A DNA stretch of 64,000 nucleotides from Astragalus membranaceus (GCA_039519185.1 CM076846.1:227900659-227964658); one strand, 5' to 3'; shown: positions 35,267 to 48,280, counted from the stretch's first letter. A program made the numbers and translations. The notes: a model not told the origin generated them from the letters alone.

Positions 35267-35308
<42 letters not shown>

Positions 35309-37119
35309 TAAATATATTAAAGTAAGTATATTGTATTATATATTATATTATATTATATTAAAGTAAGTATACCCATTTTAAGTTATATCCATTTTTGTAA
35401 TTTTACGCCTAAAAGCACTTTTGATTTAATCTATCCAAACAACAATGATTGGTGGAAATCACTTTTCGGTAAATGTATCCAAACAAAAATCACGTTACAT
35501 TCAACTCACTTTTAACTAAACTCAATTCTGCAAACTCTATTCTACCAAACTCAATTCTGCAACCAAACACACACTATTTTAGAAAGCATAATGCTGGGGT
35601 TGAATATAATGCCGGTAAATGGAGAAACCATTAAAAAAATTTCAACAACATTGATATAAAATACTTGAAAAGGGCATTTGGCCAAAATGCCAATTTAGCA
35701 CCACACTTCAAATATTGATGCCATCCCACTCAATTTTGTTGCTGTAGGATTACTATTATACACGAATAAAGCAAACACACATTATAATAGTAATCCTACC
35801 GAATAAATCGGACATTCGTGTATTCTTCTTTCTTTTTTATCATCATCACAGGTCCTCTTTTCTTTTTGCCAAAGGCAATCATAAAAGATAAGAACCAACG
35901 TTAGTGCTTGTCCTTCTTGTTTTAGAATTATGTAGATCATGTGATGTTTTTATATTCCACTCCGCAGCACTAACCAAGGCAAAAATGGTAACTGAGTTTG
36001 CTATTTTGGAGCTATTAAAGTGCGTAAATTAATTACTGATTCTTTAAATCAAACTTTAAAGTTACCAACTTTACAAGTAACCAAGCATTGGATTCCCTGT
36101 AAAATGTAAATGTAACTTTTCACAGGTCAACAGCACAAAAAACTTAACATGGAAGAATATGGGCTCTTTGGAGCTGTGACACGTTAGCAAGCAATGATCC
36201 CCCTGTTCAAAGATGATGATGCCGAAGACTCTTATAACCACCACTAACAGAGAAAATATGGCATATCCTCTTTTTCAACGGAGCTTTATTAAAATACTAA
36301 TGACTTTGTTCAAATACAAAATGATTCTAACCTCGAAATCTTTAAGTGCGAGGACGTGATTCTTGGCTAAAGTGCTTATGTCACATAAATACTCGAAGGT
36401 ACACGACTATAGTCTATAAATATGATACATGAATCAATATCATTATGTCATTACAGTCTGCTATCCTATCCATTGACACATGAAGTTAGTGGTCGCTAAT
36501 AAGATAGCTTGCTTTTGTAACAAATGTTTTTTGTTTATGCTAATTTGTGAGAATCAAACCAGAACATCGTTGAGAATCGGGAAGACCTTCCTATAGTTCT
36601 GCTCAGCTTTCAAGACAACCTAAGATTTCCTACATGAGAAGGACTTTCTATAAATGGGCCAAATGATTTTTATAAGAAATTTAGATTAGGTTAGCAGAAT
36701 TATGTTTATATCTTGTATACGTATCCAGCTCTTCTAAAGTGAGCGCAATTCATTAGAACCTAAGCTAAAGTGACTAATATCAAGTGCTTCAATGAGAAAT
36801 TTCAAGAATTGCAAGAATTCTGAAAAATTCACTGAGAAAATTTAAAGAATGATTCTTATGTTATTCTATTAAAATTATAATACAATAATAGTGCAAGAAT
36901 ACGCAATTCGGAACGCAACATAAGATTACAGTCCAAATATCATTACACTATCGTTGGATAACATTTCATGCATTTCTTCATCTAAAATGGTTTATATCCT
37001 GATAAATAACGCACAAAAAATTAGAAAACAATGAAGAGAAGCACCCTGTTCGAACGAAGATAGCGAATTTACAATCATTATTCCCGAGGAGTCACACCAG
37101 AGCACCAAAATCCTTTATA
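33861..37119. other. Intergenic region downstream of the activase-like gene
   Basis: No gene supported. Holds a TA/TATG microsatellite (about 35255-35306), a 17-bp perfect inverted repeat at 35744-35799, and a possible element at about 34634-35576 whose ends read GTGCATGTTTGGTTACG and, reverse-complemented, GTGTGTGTTTGGTTGCAG, a common plant MITE/DNA-transposon terminal style; no target duplication was found. Confidence 0.5.
35744..35799. repeat. Perfect 17-bp inverted repeat with 22-nt loop
   Basis: GTAGGATTACTATTATA at 35744-35760 and its exact complement at 35783-35799. Confidence 0.85.
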
Positions 37120-40100
37120 TTAGTCTTCCATGTTTTTCATATATTCCTTTGACAGTTTAGTTTCCATTACCAACTGTTGTTCTTTGATCAGCGAATAACC
37201 TGACTCAAGTAAAGCATCGATCGTTTGCTATCCAACCAAATACAAAAGCAGTCAAATTCAGTAGTATTATTTTCAGATAAACCAAATCAATATGTTAAAA
37301 AGAAGAAAATAGAAAGAGACAAAAAGGAAAAGAAAGAATAAAAAATCATACATATAATTATGCTGCTTCTAAAAAAATATTAATAACTTTTAAAGACTAA
37401 TTCCTCGTGCATGAAATGAAATGTCCGAATTTCAGAAGTATGAGTCCTTAAGAGCCTTATGTGTCTAATGCAACAGAGGATACCCAATGTTGGCCAGCGA
37501 GGGAATTAATATAAATGATTACTAACAGGGAAAGCTCTTTTGAGTGCAAGAATTACTAGCAGTAGACTACTGACTCTACTGCCACTGGAACAACTAGAAA
37601 ACTAAGATACCCATGAAAACATCTTATGATAAAACATCATGGATGGAAACTCTTGAGGACATGCTAGTATCCCTAAAATTTTAATATTTTGATTCCCGAA
37701 TTTCTCATGGCAGGCTATATTATGATGTTAAAAACAATGTTTAAGACATCCTCGCAATGAACTTAATTAAAAAAAAGACTAGATTAACCAAAGGAAAGCT
37801 ACAAACATATATGATGGTTGCATATAATATTTTTTTTTTGACAAATGATTGCAAATAATATTGTTCATCAGCATTTTATCTCATTTTTTTAAACTATTAT
37901 TTAATGCTAAAACAAATCAGTTGTACCGTTTTGAAAAAAACTACCAACAGGACAAAAAACAAGGACAGAACAGGAAAAGGGGCTGCCAATTTACCTCCGG
38001 AGGAATAAATACAGGAAGATTCTGGTCCTTTCTTCTTTTTAGAAATTTGTTTCCAAAATTTTCAGGGCCTCCAATATCATCAATCCACTAAAATCCACCA
38101 CAAATTTGTATCTGTCATTAGCAGACATCTTTATGGAAAAAATAAATAAATTTGGATAACTCTGAAATATTACGGCAGATGTCAACTCTTATTGTTGAAA
38201 AATCAGCTATTTCATATATTTGGATTCACTGCTATTCATTACTTTCTAACATGTCAGGTGATAGAAATTTACACATTCAGGGTTCTGTCTCTAGATCATT
38301 TCTCTTTATGTGATATTAGAGCCTTTTATGATAAAATGGCAAGGGATTCAATTCCTGATGCTTCATAATTAGACTATATCTCAGAAAAAGGTACAGTGGG
38401 CATGTGCATGATCATGCAACAAGCCTTTTGTTGGATGAGAGGGGTGTATTAGATACTCCCTCTGGTCCACTTTATAAGAAACAAATGCAGTTTTAGGTTT
38501 ATTGCATTTGTTTCTTATAAAGTGGACCGGAGGAGTAATATAAACTGGTCTAGCACAGGGGTTATTGTCACCCTGGTGATACAACCACAGATCCAAATGT
38601 CAAATCTCTACTTGAACAGAGAAAGACAGTATCAAAGACTAGGAAGTATAGGGGACTTTAAGCAACTTGAACTAGCTCATTGTCACTTAACTGGCAGTCT
38701 CCTTTGCGCATAGTTGATTAGTACTCCTGTACTACACACTTGTAATATGAGATGTATAAAGATTACTGAGCTCAATATTTTAGCAATAAATAATACGAGA
38801 CATAAGGTGTCTAAGCATTCATACAGACTAAGGGTTCTCACTCTAGATCCTTTTTCCTGACGACCATTATGCCAATTGGGCAACCATCGATTGGTTAACT
38901 CTAAACACATTACGGAAGGGAAGGAGAAGGGCAGAAGGCAAATATTGCCGTATTACTTTGACTATGCAAGCACCTCCAATTAATTGTTCCTGGAATTTCC
39001 AAAAGGATTTTATTTACATAATAATTAATTAACAGGGAAATCCTTTTGAAGCAGCTTTTTCCTAACCCCGCCCCTGCAAAGTCTCTCACAAAATGAATAA
39101 TGAATAATTTCTGTTGTGCATAATGAACGAGATTCAAGGGTCACATAATGAAAGATTATGTCTTGGTATCCTTTGTCTTGGTGCATCAAAACCTACCATT
39201 AATATTTAACCGAATATAATGAATAACGGTAACTGGAAATTAGAACTTTGCCATATTGAAATGAAAAGTATGATTGATAAGTAAGATCTTTTAATGTAAA
39301 GTTAGGTATCTGCATACCTTTAAAATAGATCCGTCATATGTACGCGATCTCAGAGCTCCATAAAAGTCCAACGCTGTCAATAACAAAATAAGATTGTGTT
39401 TGTTTAAGTTTCATACGTGATAGAATCACTTGAGTTTTGAAACTTCACAATTTTTTAGAATGTTTGTTAAACTTTAGAAGAAAAAAAATATGAAAAAGAA
39501 ATCAGATTTCTGCACATTTTGAGAAACAGCTTTGTAGAGCTTTTGATAAAAAGCAATAACCGAATAAAATCTCTAAACAATAAATTTCTTTTTTTATACA
39601 ACAATAAAATCACCTTTTAAAAACCACCTAAACGAATGGGCCCTAAATGAATAAAAGACTTAATATCTAAGATATGATGCATTGCAATCTCTATCCCAGT
39701 ACAAATTTGGTCAATGATGAAAGTTCCTTTAGATAAAGAATGAAATGAATAGATACTAAGCAAAGAATAAAATACGCAGCATGAAATTTATATAAGCAAC
39801 TGCAACATTTTCTATTGCATTACTCAAATAATCAAACAATAACATATTGTTTCTTATTACTCATTTTAACAACATAACAGATAAATAAAACTTGTCTGGA
39901 CCAACATGACATAGAAATAAGTACCTTGATTAGGAAAAGTGTCCACAATTTTTTCAACTTCGTCCCTAGATATGCCATCTTTTTCATACATTCTGTGAAC
40001 AATATTTAGTATATCTTCACGATTAGGCTGCCTGCTCCACATTTACAGACAACATTTTAGGGAAGAGTCACATGGTTTACCCCTTTCCATGAAATCAGAT

Positions 40101-43100
40101 ACTTCAGAGTCATTACTCATTACATAAGCATTGTGATATATGAGGTAATCATGCCAAAATATATCTTTGTCTATCACATCAATCATGAAAATTCCTCATG
40201 CAACACTATCTAAAAGTTCAACTAAAATCTTTTATCTAACTATGCACCCTGCAAAAATTACCTTCTAAAATTCATGAATGGTAAGTGTTGAGAGACCAAT
40301 GTGATATGACCTGAAAATAAGCTTATAAGAGGGAGACATCCCCCACTCTACAAACCGGTCTTGTAGAGTTAAGTTAGGCCCAACCCAAATTCTAAGATGG
40401 TATTAAAGTCAATCCAAGATCCGTTGGGCCACCCGCTATCGGGCCAGGACTGGACAACTGGAGCGTGACCAAGAGTCCCACATCGGATGTGATATGGCCT
40501 GAAAATGAGTTTATAAGAGGGAGGCATCTCTCACTCTACAAGACTGTTTTGTAAAGTTGAGTTAGGCCCAACCCAAATTCTATGAGTAAGTATACTTATC
40601 CGAAATAAGTTGGATTACAATTACAACTTACCAGTAAAATTTATCCATCCTTCCATCACGTATCAGTGGAGCATAAATAGTCGACAAATCATTCCCTGTT
40701 ACAATGATTGGAATTCTGTTTGTAACATCTGAGTCTCGCCAATCTTGACCAACACTAACTCTTGTAGGATTGTCTGACAGATTCATAAGAGTCCCAACAA
40801 CAATTTGAGTGTTGACTGTCATTTGAGTATTCCCTGTAAAACAAAAAGAAAGGTGCTCAGTAAGAAGTTGACCAAATAACTGAAACCCCGGGAGATGCAA
40901 TTCACAGACACAAACTAGTATAATGAACTAAAAGGGGATATGGAATAAAAATTACAAAGATTTTTTTTGCAGGTCTAAATCAGATATTAGCTTACCAAAT
41001 CTACCGAGACCAGCATCAATGTCATTGATCACCAAACAGCTCATTTTTCCCTGAACCAGGAAAACAAATCTAGACTGCTTCAGCAGATTAAGGCAGTGTA
41101 ATATAATTGTTTGATGTTCGACTAGTAAATATTGCTGCTAGAGGTTAAATTGGCATAAACAATTTTGAACTATTTCAGCCAAATTAGAAGGTGAACATTG
41201 GACAGATCAGCCTTCCATAATATGATCACTTTCCTTTCTTTCGTTTCACAATAAATATAAACTAGTATGTTTAGTGTTGAGTTTGAAGATGTCTGATGTA
41301 GTTAGGAACCCAGAAAATTGAATTGAAAAGAAAGACCATTCTATCGCCAAGGGTTAGTGGAAGAGACATAGAAAAACTGTTTTCCAAAACCTGTGTAAGT
41401 GCAATAGTCTAATGCCCAAGTGAAAGGTAACATAGCATTTTGAAAAAATAGCTACCATTTTAAAAAATTCTTGAAAGTAAAATTCAACCTCCCCTTTTTG
41501 TGTTTTCTGTGCATTTTACAGTAGCACATACCAAGTGTCATGAAATTAAACAATAGATCGAGAAATAAGCAGGAAAAGGGAGTGCAAAAGAACCACAAGC
41601 AAATAAATGCATAGTATCAAAACAAGTTTTAGGTGACCAGTGTCAAAAGCATTTATTAGCATAAACTGAAGAACAAATGTCACTTTCTTTAAAATGGATA
41701 GCATTAGCTTTGTTTTCTGCATACAACATGGGGAATACAAAGTGAAATAAGTTTGAGCTGTAAATATAGGCTTTTGTTTCAGAAGTTGTCTTTCATGATA
41801 GCATTTTTTTACTTGTGTTCAGTCTTTTCACAGAAATTATGGGTTATTACAACATTCAAAGAAGATAAATCATAATGTTAAACTTCTTTGAACGAATAAA
41901 ATATTATTTTGACCAAAGGCAAAGATGTGTAATTAATCACATAAAGTAATATAGTATTAACATCACATCAAGACATACTGAAAAGTTTAAAACTCCTAAC
42001 TTGATTCTGGACCACTTGAGATGCTGTTCTATAGCGCTCACGAATCAATCTTCCCGGCTCTCCTATTAACGGAAATAAGTAGAATGGTGCAATTCTATCA
42101 GTTACACATTGTGTACGTAAATATGTGAGAATCAAACTTAAAGCTGAAAGCATGTACACCCATTCTGAGAAAATGGTGAGAATAAAGGGAAAGTAAACAT
42201 TAAAATGAAAAAGAAATTGGAATAACTCTATCAATCATTTTCTGGAGTTACATATGTGAGAACTAACAAACATCAGAATGTTACTATGCAATGAAAATAG
42301 ACATTATTTTATTCCCTTTCTCTATTGCAGACATTATTTTATTCACTTTCTCTATTATTTTCTTATTGCCCTGAAAGAACTATGTTTACAGAAGCAAGCA
42401 GCTTACCAGCTCTCTCTGATTCCAGTTCCCCAGCAGACATAATTACAGGTTCGACTCCCATGACCCGAAATACAAGTTCTGTTTGAAATGTTTTCCCTTG
42501 CCCTTTTCCTCCCCAAATACCTGAAAGAACGTGAAGATAAGGTCGACTTTTAAACTTTACAATATGCATTGGTTATTTGGTTATACATGAAGCCTACAGA
42601 TTTCTTTGTGGCATATCTATACTTTCCCTTTTTTGACCTGATTTAATTTGAAATTATATATCAGTGTGAAAATGCATATCACATTTATGACTAAGGCAAA
42701 ATATTCTTAGTCATAAATGTAAAAATCCACATCACTTTTTTGGTCTGATTCAATTTGAAATTATCCCTCAACTATAAATATGCGAAAAGAAACAATTGAA
42801 AATTAATCCCAGGCCATTGTTATTTTATTTTCCATATGGTTTTAGATCAGCTACAGGAAAATTATTTTCATGTTCGGTTTATACCTAGAATTAAAGGAAC
42901 TTTAGCATTGAGGAGATGAACAATGTAGTTCTTCACAATGTGACATACTGCATCACAGAAAAATAATTACATTAATGTGTTATGTGGATCATATATAAGT
43001 AAAAGGGAAACCTGGTGCATAAATTTCTAGCAATGGTGTGACCGAGAAAAGGGTCGGACCCATTGCATGGCAGATCTATATATTGTAGGCAGGCAGGTAG

Positions 43101-44401
43101 CCTTGTCTTGCCTTGCATTTGCAAGAGACTAATTCCATGATTCAAATATGTGACCTCCTAGTCACAGAAGAGCAACTCCAACCATTGTGCCGACACTCTC
43201 CTTTGTGGATCAAAGAAAAACGGATGAATCCATGATATATGCATTCTGTGCTTATGAAAAAAATTCACAGAAGGCTTAAGTAGTTACAAATTGTTAGGGG
43301 AATGGAAGTTAATAACAGAGAAGAGAGCTTCAATGAATTTTTTTTTTATTTAAAAAAAAACACACACCCGGTGAGCAGTAGAGAACAGAAGGATCACTCT
43401 CTCTCCCAGAGCAAGATGCTCCTCCAGAGATTCACTCTCAGTCTAAGCCAAGATGTCTACTAACAGAATAACTCCTATGCCTCCCCAACACTTCAACTCT
43501 CCACTACTTGAACCCCTTAGGCCGGCTTACAAAACTAACTCCCACCAATTCCACTAATAGTCTAATAGCATCTCCTTCAAGTGGACACCCTCTTCCTCCT
43601 TGAGTAAACTTTCCATTCTGTAGATCTCTTTTGAGTAAGACAATATAATTGGTAGGTAGAGAATGCATTTTGTAAAGCATAATGACATTACTATAGTTAC
43701 AAAGAATCAGTTCTACAAGAAGGCTAAATAAATTTCTTTTTACCAAGCACTCTTACTGCATCAAAATGACTTATGACATGTTCTTCAAAATGAGCCATTT
43801 TCAGAGAACTTACCAACTTTGTCCTGTCAAACCAAAAGAAAAAGAAATTCACCCAATCAAATTAAAGTAGTATAAAAGAAGGAAATGAAATGGAAAGAGT
43901 GTGTGTGAAGGGTTACCAAGAAGAGAGGCGCGATGTAATAATCGCCCTGGAGGTATTCAAAGGATCTCGTTACTTTCTGACGATAATCAAACACAATGTC
44001 CGCTGCACCACAAAATATATATCTTGTTTCCTTCAATTGAAATTGATTTTGTTTATAGCCAAATATGTATTAAGAGAGGAACTGAGAAAAGAATAATTAC
44101 AATCTTTGCCGAGAAAATTGCCGGCAAAAACGTCATCGATGATTCCGGCACGCTGGCCAACGGCGATGTTCATGTTATCAGCCTCTTTGCCAAGCCTGTA
44201 AAGATAGTCTCTTCCATCAGCGTCTTTCGCTTCCCACGATGACTGCTTCGATAACCTCTTCTTCTGCTTCTCCTCCTTGTCTTCAATTTCATCACGGGCA
44301 CTGCACCGAACACGGAATTGCGGTCTGAAATTGAATGCATGATGGTCTACCTTTGGAGTTGAAAGTGGAACTGGAACCCATAACGGTAACAGCTTCGCCA
44401 T
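37120..44401 (-). CDS. Rubisco-activase-like AAA+ ATPase, plastid-targeted
   Basis: Twelve exons in coding order: 44401-44101, 44002-43917, 43823-43814, 42947-42885, 42520-42407, 42062-42001, 41050-40996, 40833-40632, 40031-39925, 39373-39318, 38087-37995, 37227-37120. All phases fit; 418 residues. It matches the distinct activase-like family typified by Arabidopsis At1g73110, not classic RCA. An N-terminal Arg/Ser-rich transit-like segment is followed by LGKEADNMNIAVGQRAGIID, Walker A GGKGQGKT (about 157-164), Walker B CLVINDID (about 217-224), sensor region IPIIVTGNDLSTIYAPLIRD, and the C-terminal ESGYSLIKEQQLVMETKLS. Role: probably ATP-driven remodelling of Rubisco or a related plastid target; unproven for this subfamily. 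Exon 3 is only 10 nt. Introns host several MITE-like insertions. Confidence 0.95.
38456..38535. mobile_element. 80-bp Stowaway-type MITE in intron 11
   Basis: TA target sites flank 33-34-bp inverted ends starting CTCCCTCTGGTCCACTTTAT on the left and, reverse-complemented, CTCCTCCGGTCCACTTTAT on the right; the loop is only 13 nt. The CTCCCTCC-type end and TA duplication are Tc1/mariner (Stowaway) features. Confidence 0.85.
40270..40590. repeat. Direct duplication of a TRIM/LTR-like segment in intron 8
   Basis: A ~95-bp block (GTGATATGACCTGAAAATAA, then a TAAGAGGGAG, CACTCTACAA and GTTAGGCCCAACCCAAATTC series) occurs at about 40299-40393 and about 40488-40583. Between them is GAGTCCCACATCGGATGTG, a motif common in small plant LTR (TRIM-like) elements. 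Consistent with a short degraded LTR pair. Confidence 0.55.
42681..42720. repeat. Perfect 15-bp hairpin in intron 4
   Basis: ACATTTATGACTAAG and its exact complement are separated by 10 nt. Copies of a TTTGAAATTAT word flank it on both sides at about 42648 and 42755. Confidence 0.8.
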
Positions 44402-44559
44402 CTCATCTGTTCTGTTCCCACTTCTGTCATTGCCCGCCACATAACATCTCTAACTCAATCCATGTCCTTTTCAATCATTCTTATTTCTCAATATTTAATA
44501 GTTTCTTATAATTTTCTTATTTTTTTATCGAGTTTTTATTTTTGGTTTTATATATTTCT

Positions 44560-44860
44560 TCGGCTTTTTTTTCATACACCCCCTTTGGACTTTTCATACA
44601 CCCCCAAATTAACCAAACTACTGATTTTACCCCTGACTCCTCAAACAAATTTTCGGATTTATCTGTTGAGACATAAATCCGGAACGTAATTTATTGGTTT
44701 TTCCAGATTTACCTCTTAACACATAATTCCAGGACGTAATTTTTTGAATTATTCCGGAATTATGTGTTTGACGTATTTCCGGAATACATTTTCTCATTTC
44801 GAAAATATGATGTTTTACATATTTCCGGAAAAACAAAAAAAAAACAGTTCCGGATTTATC
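44560..44860. mobile_element. End fragment of the PMD-MULE repeat family
   Basis: Begins with CGGCTTTTTTTTCATACACC, then ACACCCCCAAATTAACCAAAC, followed by TTTCCGGAATA-type words. This is the same order seen at the left end of the element at 11501, so it is probably a related, truncated copy. No PMD gene follows. Confidence 0.5.
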
Positions 44861-44877
44861 CTATAGACAAAAAAACA

Positions 44878-45425
44878 ATAGGAGAGAGAGTGGGAGAGAG
44901 TGGGAGACACTAAGAGAAAGATAATAGTAGTGAGTGTGAGAGAGAGTGAGAGTGAGAGAGGGGGTGAGAACGAGAAAGTAGGAGAGAGAGTGAGATTGAG
45001 AAAATAGTCGAGAGAGTGAGACTGAGAGAGAGTGTGAGAGAGTGTGAGTTAGAGACGATAAGAGAGAGTAGTGAGAGAAAGTGAGAGAGAGAGTGTGTGT
45101 GTGTGTGTGTGTGTGAGTGAGAGTGAGTGACAGAGAGTGAGAGAAAGTGATAGTGTGTTGGAGTGAGTGAGAGTGAGATAGTAGGAAAGAGATGAGAGAG
45201 GGAGATTGAGATTGTAGGAGAGAGAGTGAGAGAGTTTGAGAGAGCATGAGAGTGAGTGAGATAGTAGGACGGAGACTGGGAGTGAGAGAGTGAGAGAGAG
45301 CAAGGGGGAGAGAGAAAGAGAGTGAGAGTGAGTGAAAGTGATAGATAGTGAGAGAGTGGGAGAGAAAGAGAGAAAGTGAGAGTGAGTGAGAGAGAGTGAG
45401 AGAGTAAGAGAGAAAGTGAGAGGAG
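44878..45425 (+). repeat. Long purine (GA) tract, low complexity
   Basis: About 545 bp consisting mostly of GAGAGA and GTGAGA words on the plus strand, including a (GT)n run at 45092-45113. Open frames on the minus strand (Leu/Ser/His-only) are by-products of composition and not genes. Confidence 0.9.
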
Positions 45426-45668
45426 GGCGTGTTTGTGTTTTTGTTGATGATGAAGCTGAGATGGAAACAACAACAACACAGAGAGAGATGATGAAGAGAG
45501 ATGTTGAGGGAGAGGGTGTGTTTGTGTTTTTGTTGATGATGAAGCTGAGATGGAAACAACAACAACACAGAGAGATGATGAAGGGAGATGTTGAGGGAGA
45601 GGGTGGTTTGTGTTTTTGTTGATGATGAAGCTGAGATGGAAACAACAACAACACAGAGAGAGAGAGAT
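45426..45668 (+). repeat. Three tandem ~89-bp repeats
   Basis: Units starting GTTTGTGTTTTTGTTGATG at about 45430, 45519 and 45605 (spacing 89 and 86 bp), each followed by AAGCTGAGATGGAAACAACA and a GATGATGAAG...GATGTTGAGGG tail. They border the purine tract. Confidence 0.9.
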
Positions 45669-45699
45669 GAAGATGAAGAAAGATGGGTTCAGATAAAAA

Positions 45700-46270
45700 A
45701 AAATTGTAGGGGGTAAAATCAAAACACCCTCTATTTGCAGGGGGTAAAAGCAAAGCCAAAACGCCAGCAAAGCCAACTGGCAGTTTCATTAGACACGTCA
45801 ACAAACCACTAACGGAGACTTGACAGAAAGACTAATATCAAACAAAAAAATTTTGCAATATGTTTTTTTAAAAAAAAAATTTGTAGGGGTAAAAGCAAAA
45901 CACCCCCTATTTGCAGGGGTAAAAACGTATTTAAACCATGAAAAAACCCTGCACATGAAATCCCAAAACCCTAATTCTCCGTAAACTCATCCTCTCTCTG
46001 TCTGCGCTGCCGGCCGTTTGCGCCGCTGACGTTGCGTCGTCCACCTTTCTCAGGTTGCCTCCAGCCTCCGCGACCTCAACATCCTTTGTTTGCAAGCTCA
46101 AGCCGCATTTGTTTGCGAGCTCACCTCTCCCCTCCGTTCGCAACTGCTGCTTCTCCCTCTGTGACCGACGCGCCGTCCTCTGCTAGCAACGCTGCTTCTT
46201 CATTCTTCCTCTGTACTGCTGCGAATGTGCCATTGTTGCTTGCTTGGGTGACAAATTAATTTCTCACATT
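45700..46270 (+). other. Repeat pair followed by a GC-richer, exon-like segment
   Basis: TAGGGGGTAAAATCAAAACA (about 45707) recurs as TAGGGGTAAAAGCAAAACAC (about 45884), each followed by CCTATTTGCAGGGG. From 45955 the sequence becomes GC-rich, starts with AAAACCCTAATTC (a telo-box type leader motif), and stays open in one frame (46032-46259, Pro/Ser/Ala-rich). It resembles a gene 5' leader or first exon, but no coding continuation or family match is visible. Confidence 0.35.
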
Positions 46271-48280
46271 ACATTGATTTTCCCCCAAAACCCTAAATCC
46301 CTAATTCGTATTATGTTGATATTGAATCTGTTGATGTTGAATTTCTTGTGATTTTCCCCCAATTTCGTTATTCACTGTGATACACTCTTATATAAGCTTC
46401 TATGAGTTGGAACTAGTTTCTTGGGGTTTGATATCTTTCTTTGTTGAATTTCAGATCTGTTCCGAAACTTGGGGGCTTATTTTTTTCAGAACCAATTTCA
46501 GGTTTGATTTCTTCTCTCTTGTTCCTGCTCTACTTTAATAGATACGATGATTATATGATTTTTGCAATGACTTGGCATGATGTGTTTATAATTTATAATC
46601 ATGGCATGTTTTCATTTTTCTATTTCATAATCAATTCTGAAAATTAGAAGTAAATGATACATAAATAGAAGTGACAGCAAGAGGTAGGAATAGGATAAAA
46701 AAGTTTGATTTGAATACCGAAAATTAAATTTTATGTGTTGCTGAAAAGGTTCAACACCAAAGGGAAAGACTATATAAGTCAGTACACCGAAACTAAGGAA
46801 AGAAAAAAGCTAAAAACTAAACTTCCTGGTACAACCACAGAGAACCGAAGTACTATGACAGCCGCAACTTGTGGTGAGAGCCATCACAACACCAAACAAA
46901 TCAGCTCTTGTACATATATGCTTCGTATAGTTGCAACAATGATGAGATTTTGAAGCATCACCTGCAAGCATCTAGACAAGTTTGCATCCTTTATTGACAA
47001 AATCAGTTTGTATTATGGGAAGTTCTATGACGGAAAATTTTAGATGATTTCATATTTGACCAAATAATGGTTGGGCATAGGTTTCATAAGATTTATATGT
47101 TTTCAAAACTGCTTTGCTATTATGTTTGTTTGTTATAGTCCACCTTAGTTAAGACATAATAGTTCTTCACAGGTTTACAATATTAGAGATCTGAATTGTA
47201 CACGTAAATACTGCCTCTGTCAAATAAGCAGCATTAATTAAAACTATTAGGCACGGGTTTGCATATCAGTGGTTTCATAAACAGGTTTAATTAAAACCAT
47301 TGGTTTGGATACCATTACAATATAGAAGTTTAGTTAACAGGTTTTCAAAATATTAGGCACAAATTCAATGAACCATCATTTACATTTGTACAATATGGAG
47401 CATTAATCATTTAGCATTGAGAAGTTGTGTTCAGTCAAAGGAAGCAACAATAAATGGGTTAGATAATTTTTCTAATCAAGCATTGGTTTTCCCAAGACAT
47501 TCTGCTATGTTCTAACTTTTGAGTTTTTAAGGAGTGTGTTTGTTTCAAATGGTTTGATGTATCTTGCATCAGCTTCTGCAGCTGTTAGGCTGTGATTTGC
47601 AATGGTAAAGAAGAGCTCTTCGTTTAGTGTAACATGGACATTTAGATGTAAAACTGGTTTTTAAAAGCATAATATTAAAAATAGACTTTAACAGGTGCAA
47701 AATTGGATTTTTAAAAGCTAATATGAAGATAGATATATATATGGAGAGTAAATGATAGATGAATGGAGTCTAGATCTTTGTTGTTGCTCTGTTTAATATG
47801 AAAAAAGAAAGAAGGGTTATTTTAATATTTTATGCGAAATGAAAATAAAAGATAAAAGAATATTCCAATCATTGGGATCGAGGGATTTGGCCAGTTCGAA
47901 AATCCCAATACTGGTTATAAAAACTGGTTATGGATATTACCGGTTTTATAATCGGTTGTACTAATTGGTTTCTAGAACCGGTTACAAAGTATGATCTCAC
48001 ACAACCCAAAATAATACAACCAGAGAAAGAATCATCCACCCATGTGCTATGCATAGTACTATTTGCAGAGCGAAGGCATTCCCAACGTGAAGGTATTCCC
48101 AAAATAATATAACCAGAGAAAGAATCATCCACCCAGAGAAAGAAACATCAGATACAACATTAGACAATTATTATGAATTTGCAAATCCCAACTTATTCTT
48201 ATTCTGGATTTCTACTAATCATTTATTTTACTTGCTGTGTGTTGATAAAAAGTAGCATCCAGCAGCTGTTTAGGATTTAA
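46271..48280. other. Intergenic region
   Basis: AT-rich, no gene supported. A 30-bp sequence with core CCAGAGAAAGAATCATCCAC is repeated at about 48019 and 48112, and an ACCGGTT word recurs around 47930-47990. Confidence 0.5.

Noticed and set aside
34634..35576. Complete DNA transposon with GTGTTTGGTT-type ends
   Set aside because: Ends are similar but no matching target duplication was found, so it is only mentioned within the intergenic entry.
44861..45804. Three long overlapping minus-strand open frames rich in Leu, Ser and His
   Set aside because: They are read through GA/CT low-complexity DNA and tandem repeats in several frames at once; composition alone keeps them open.
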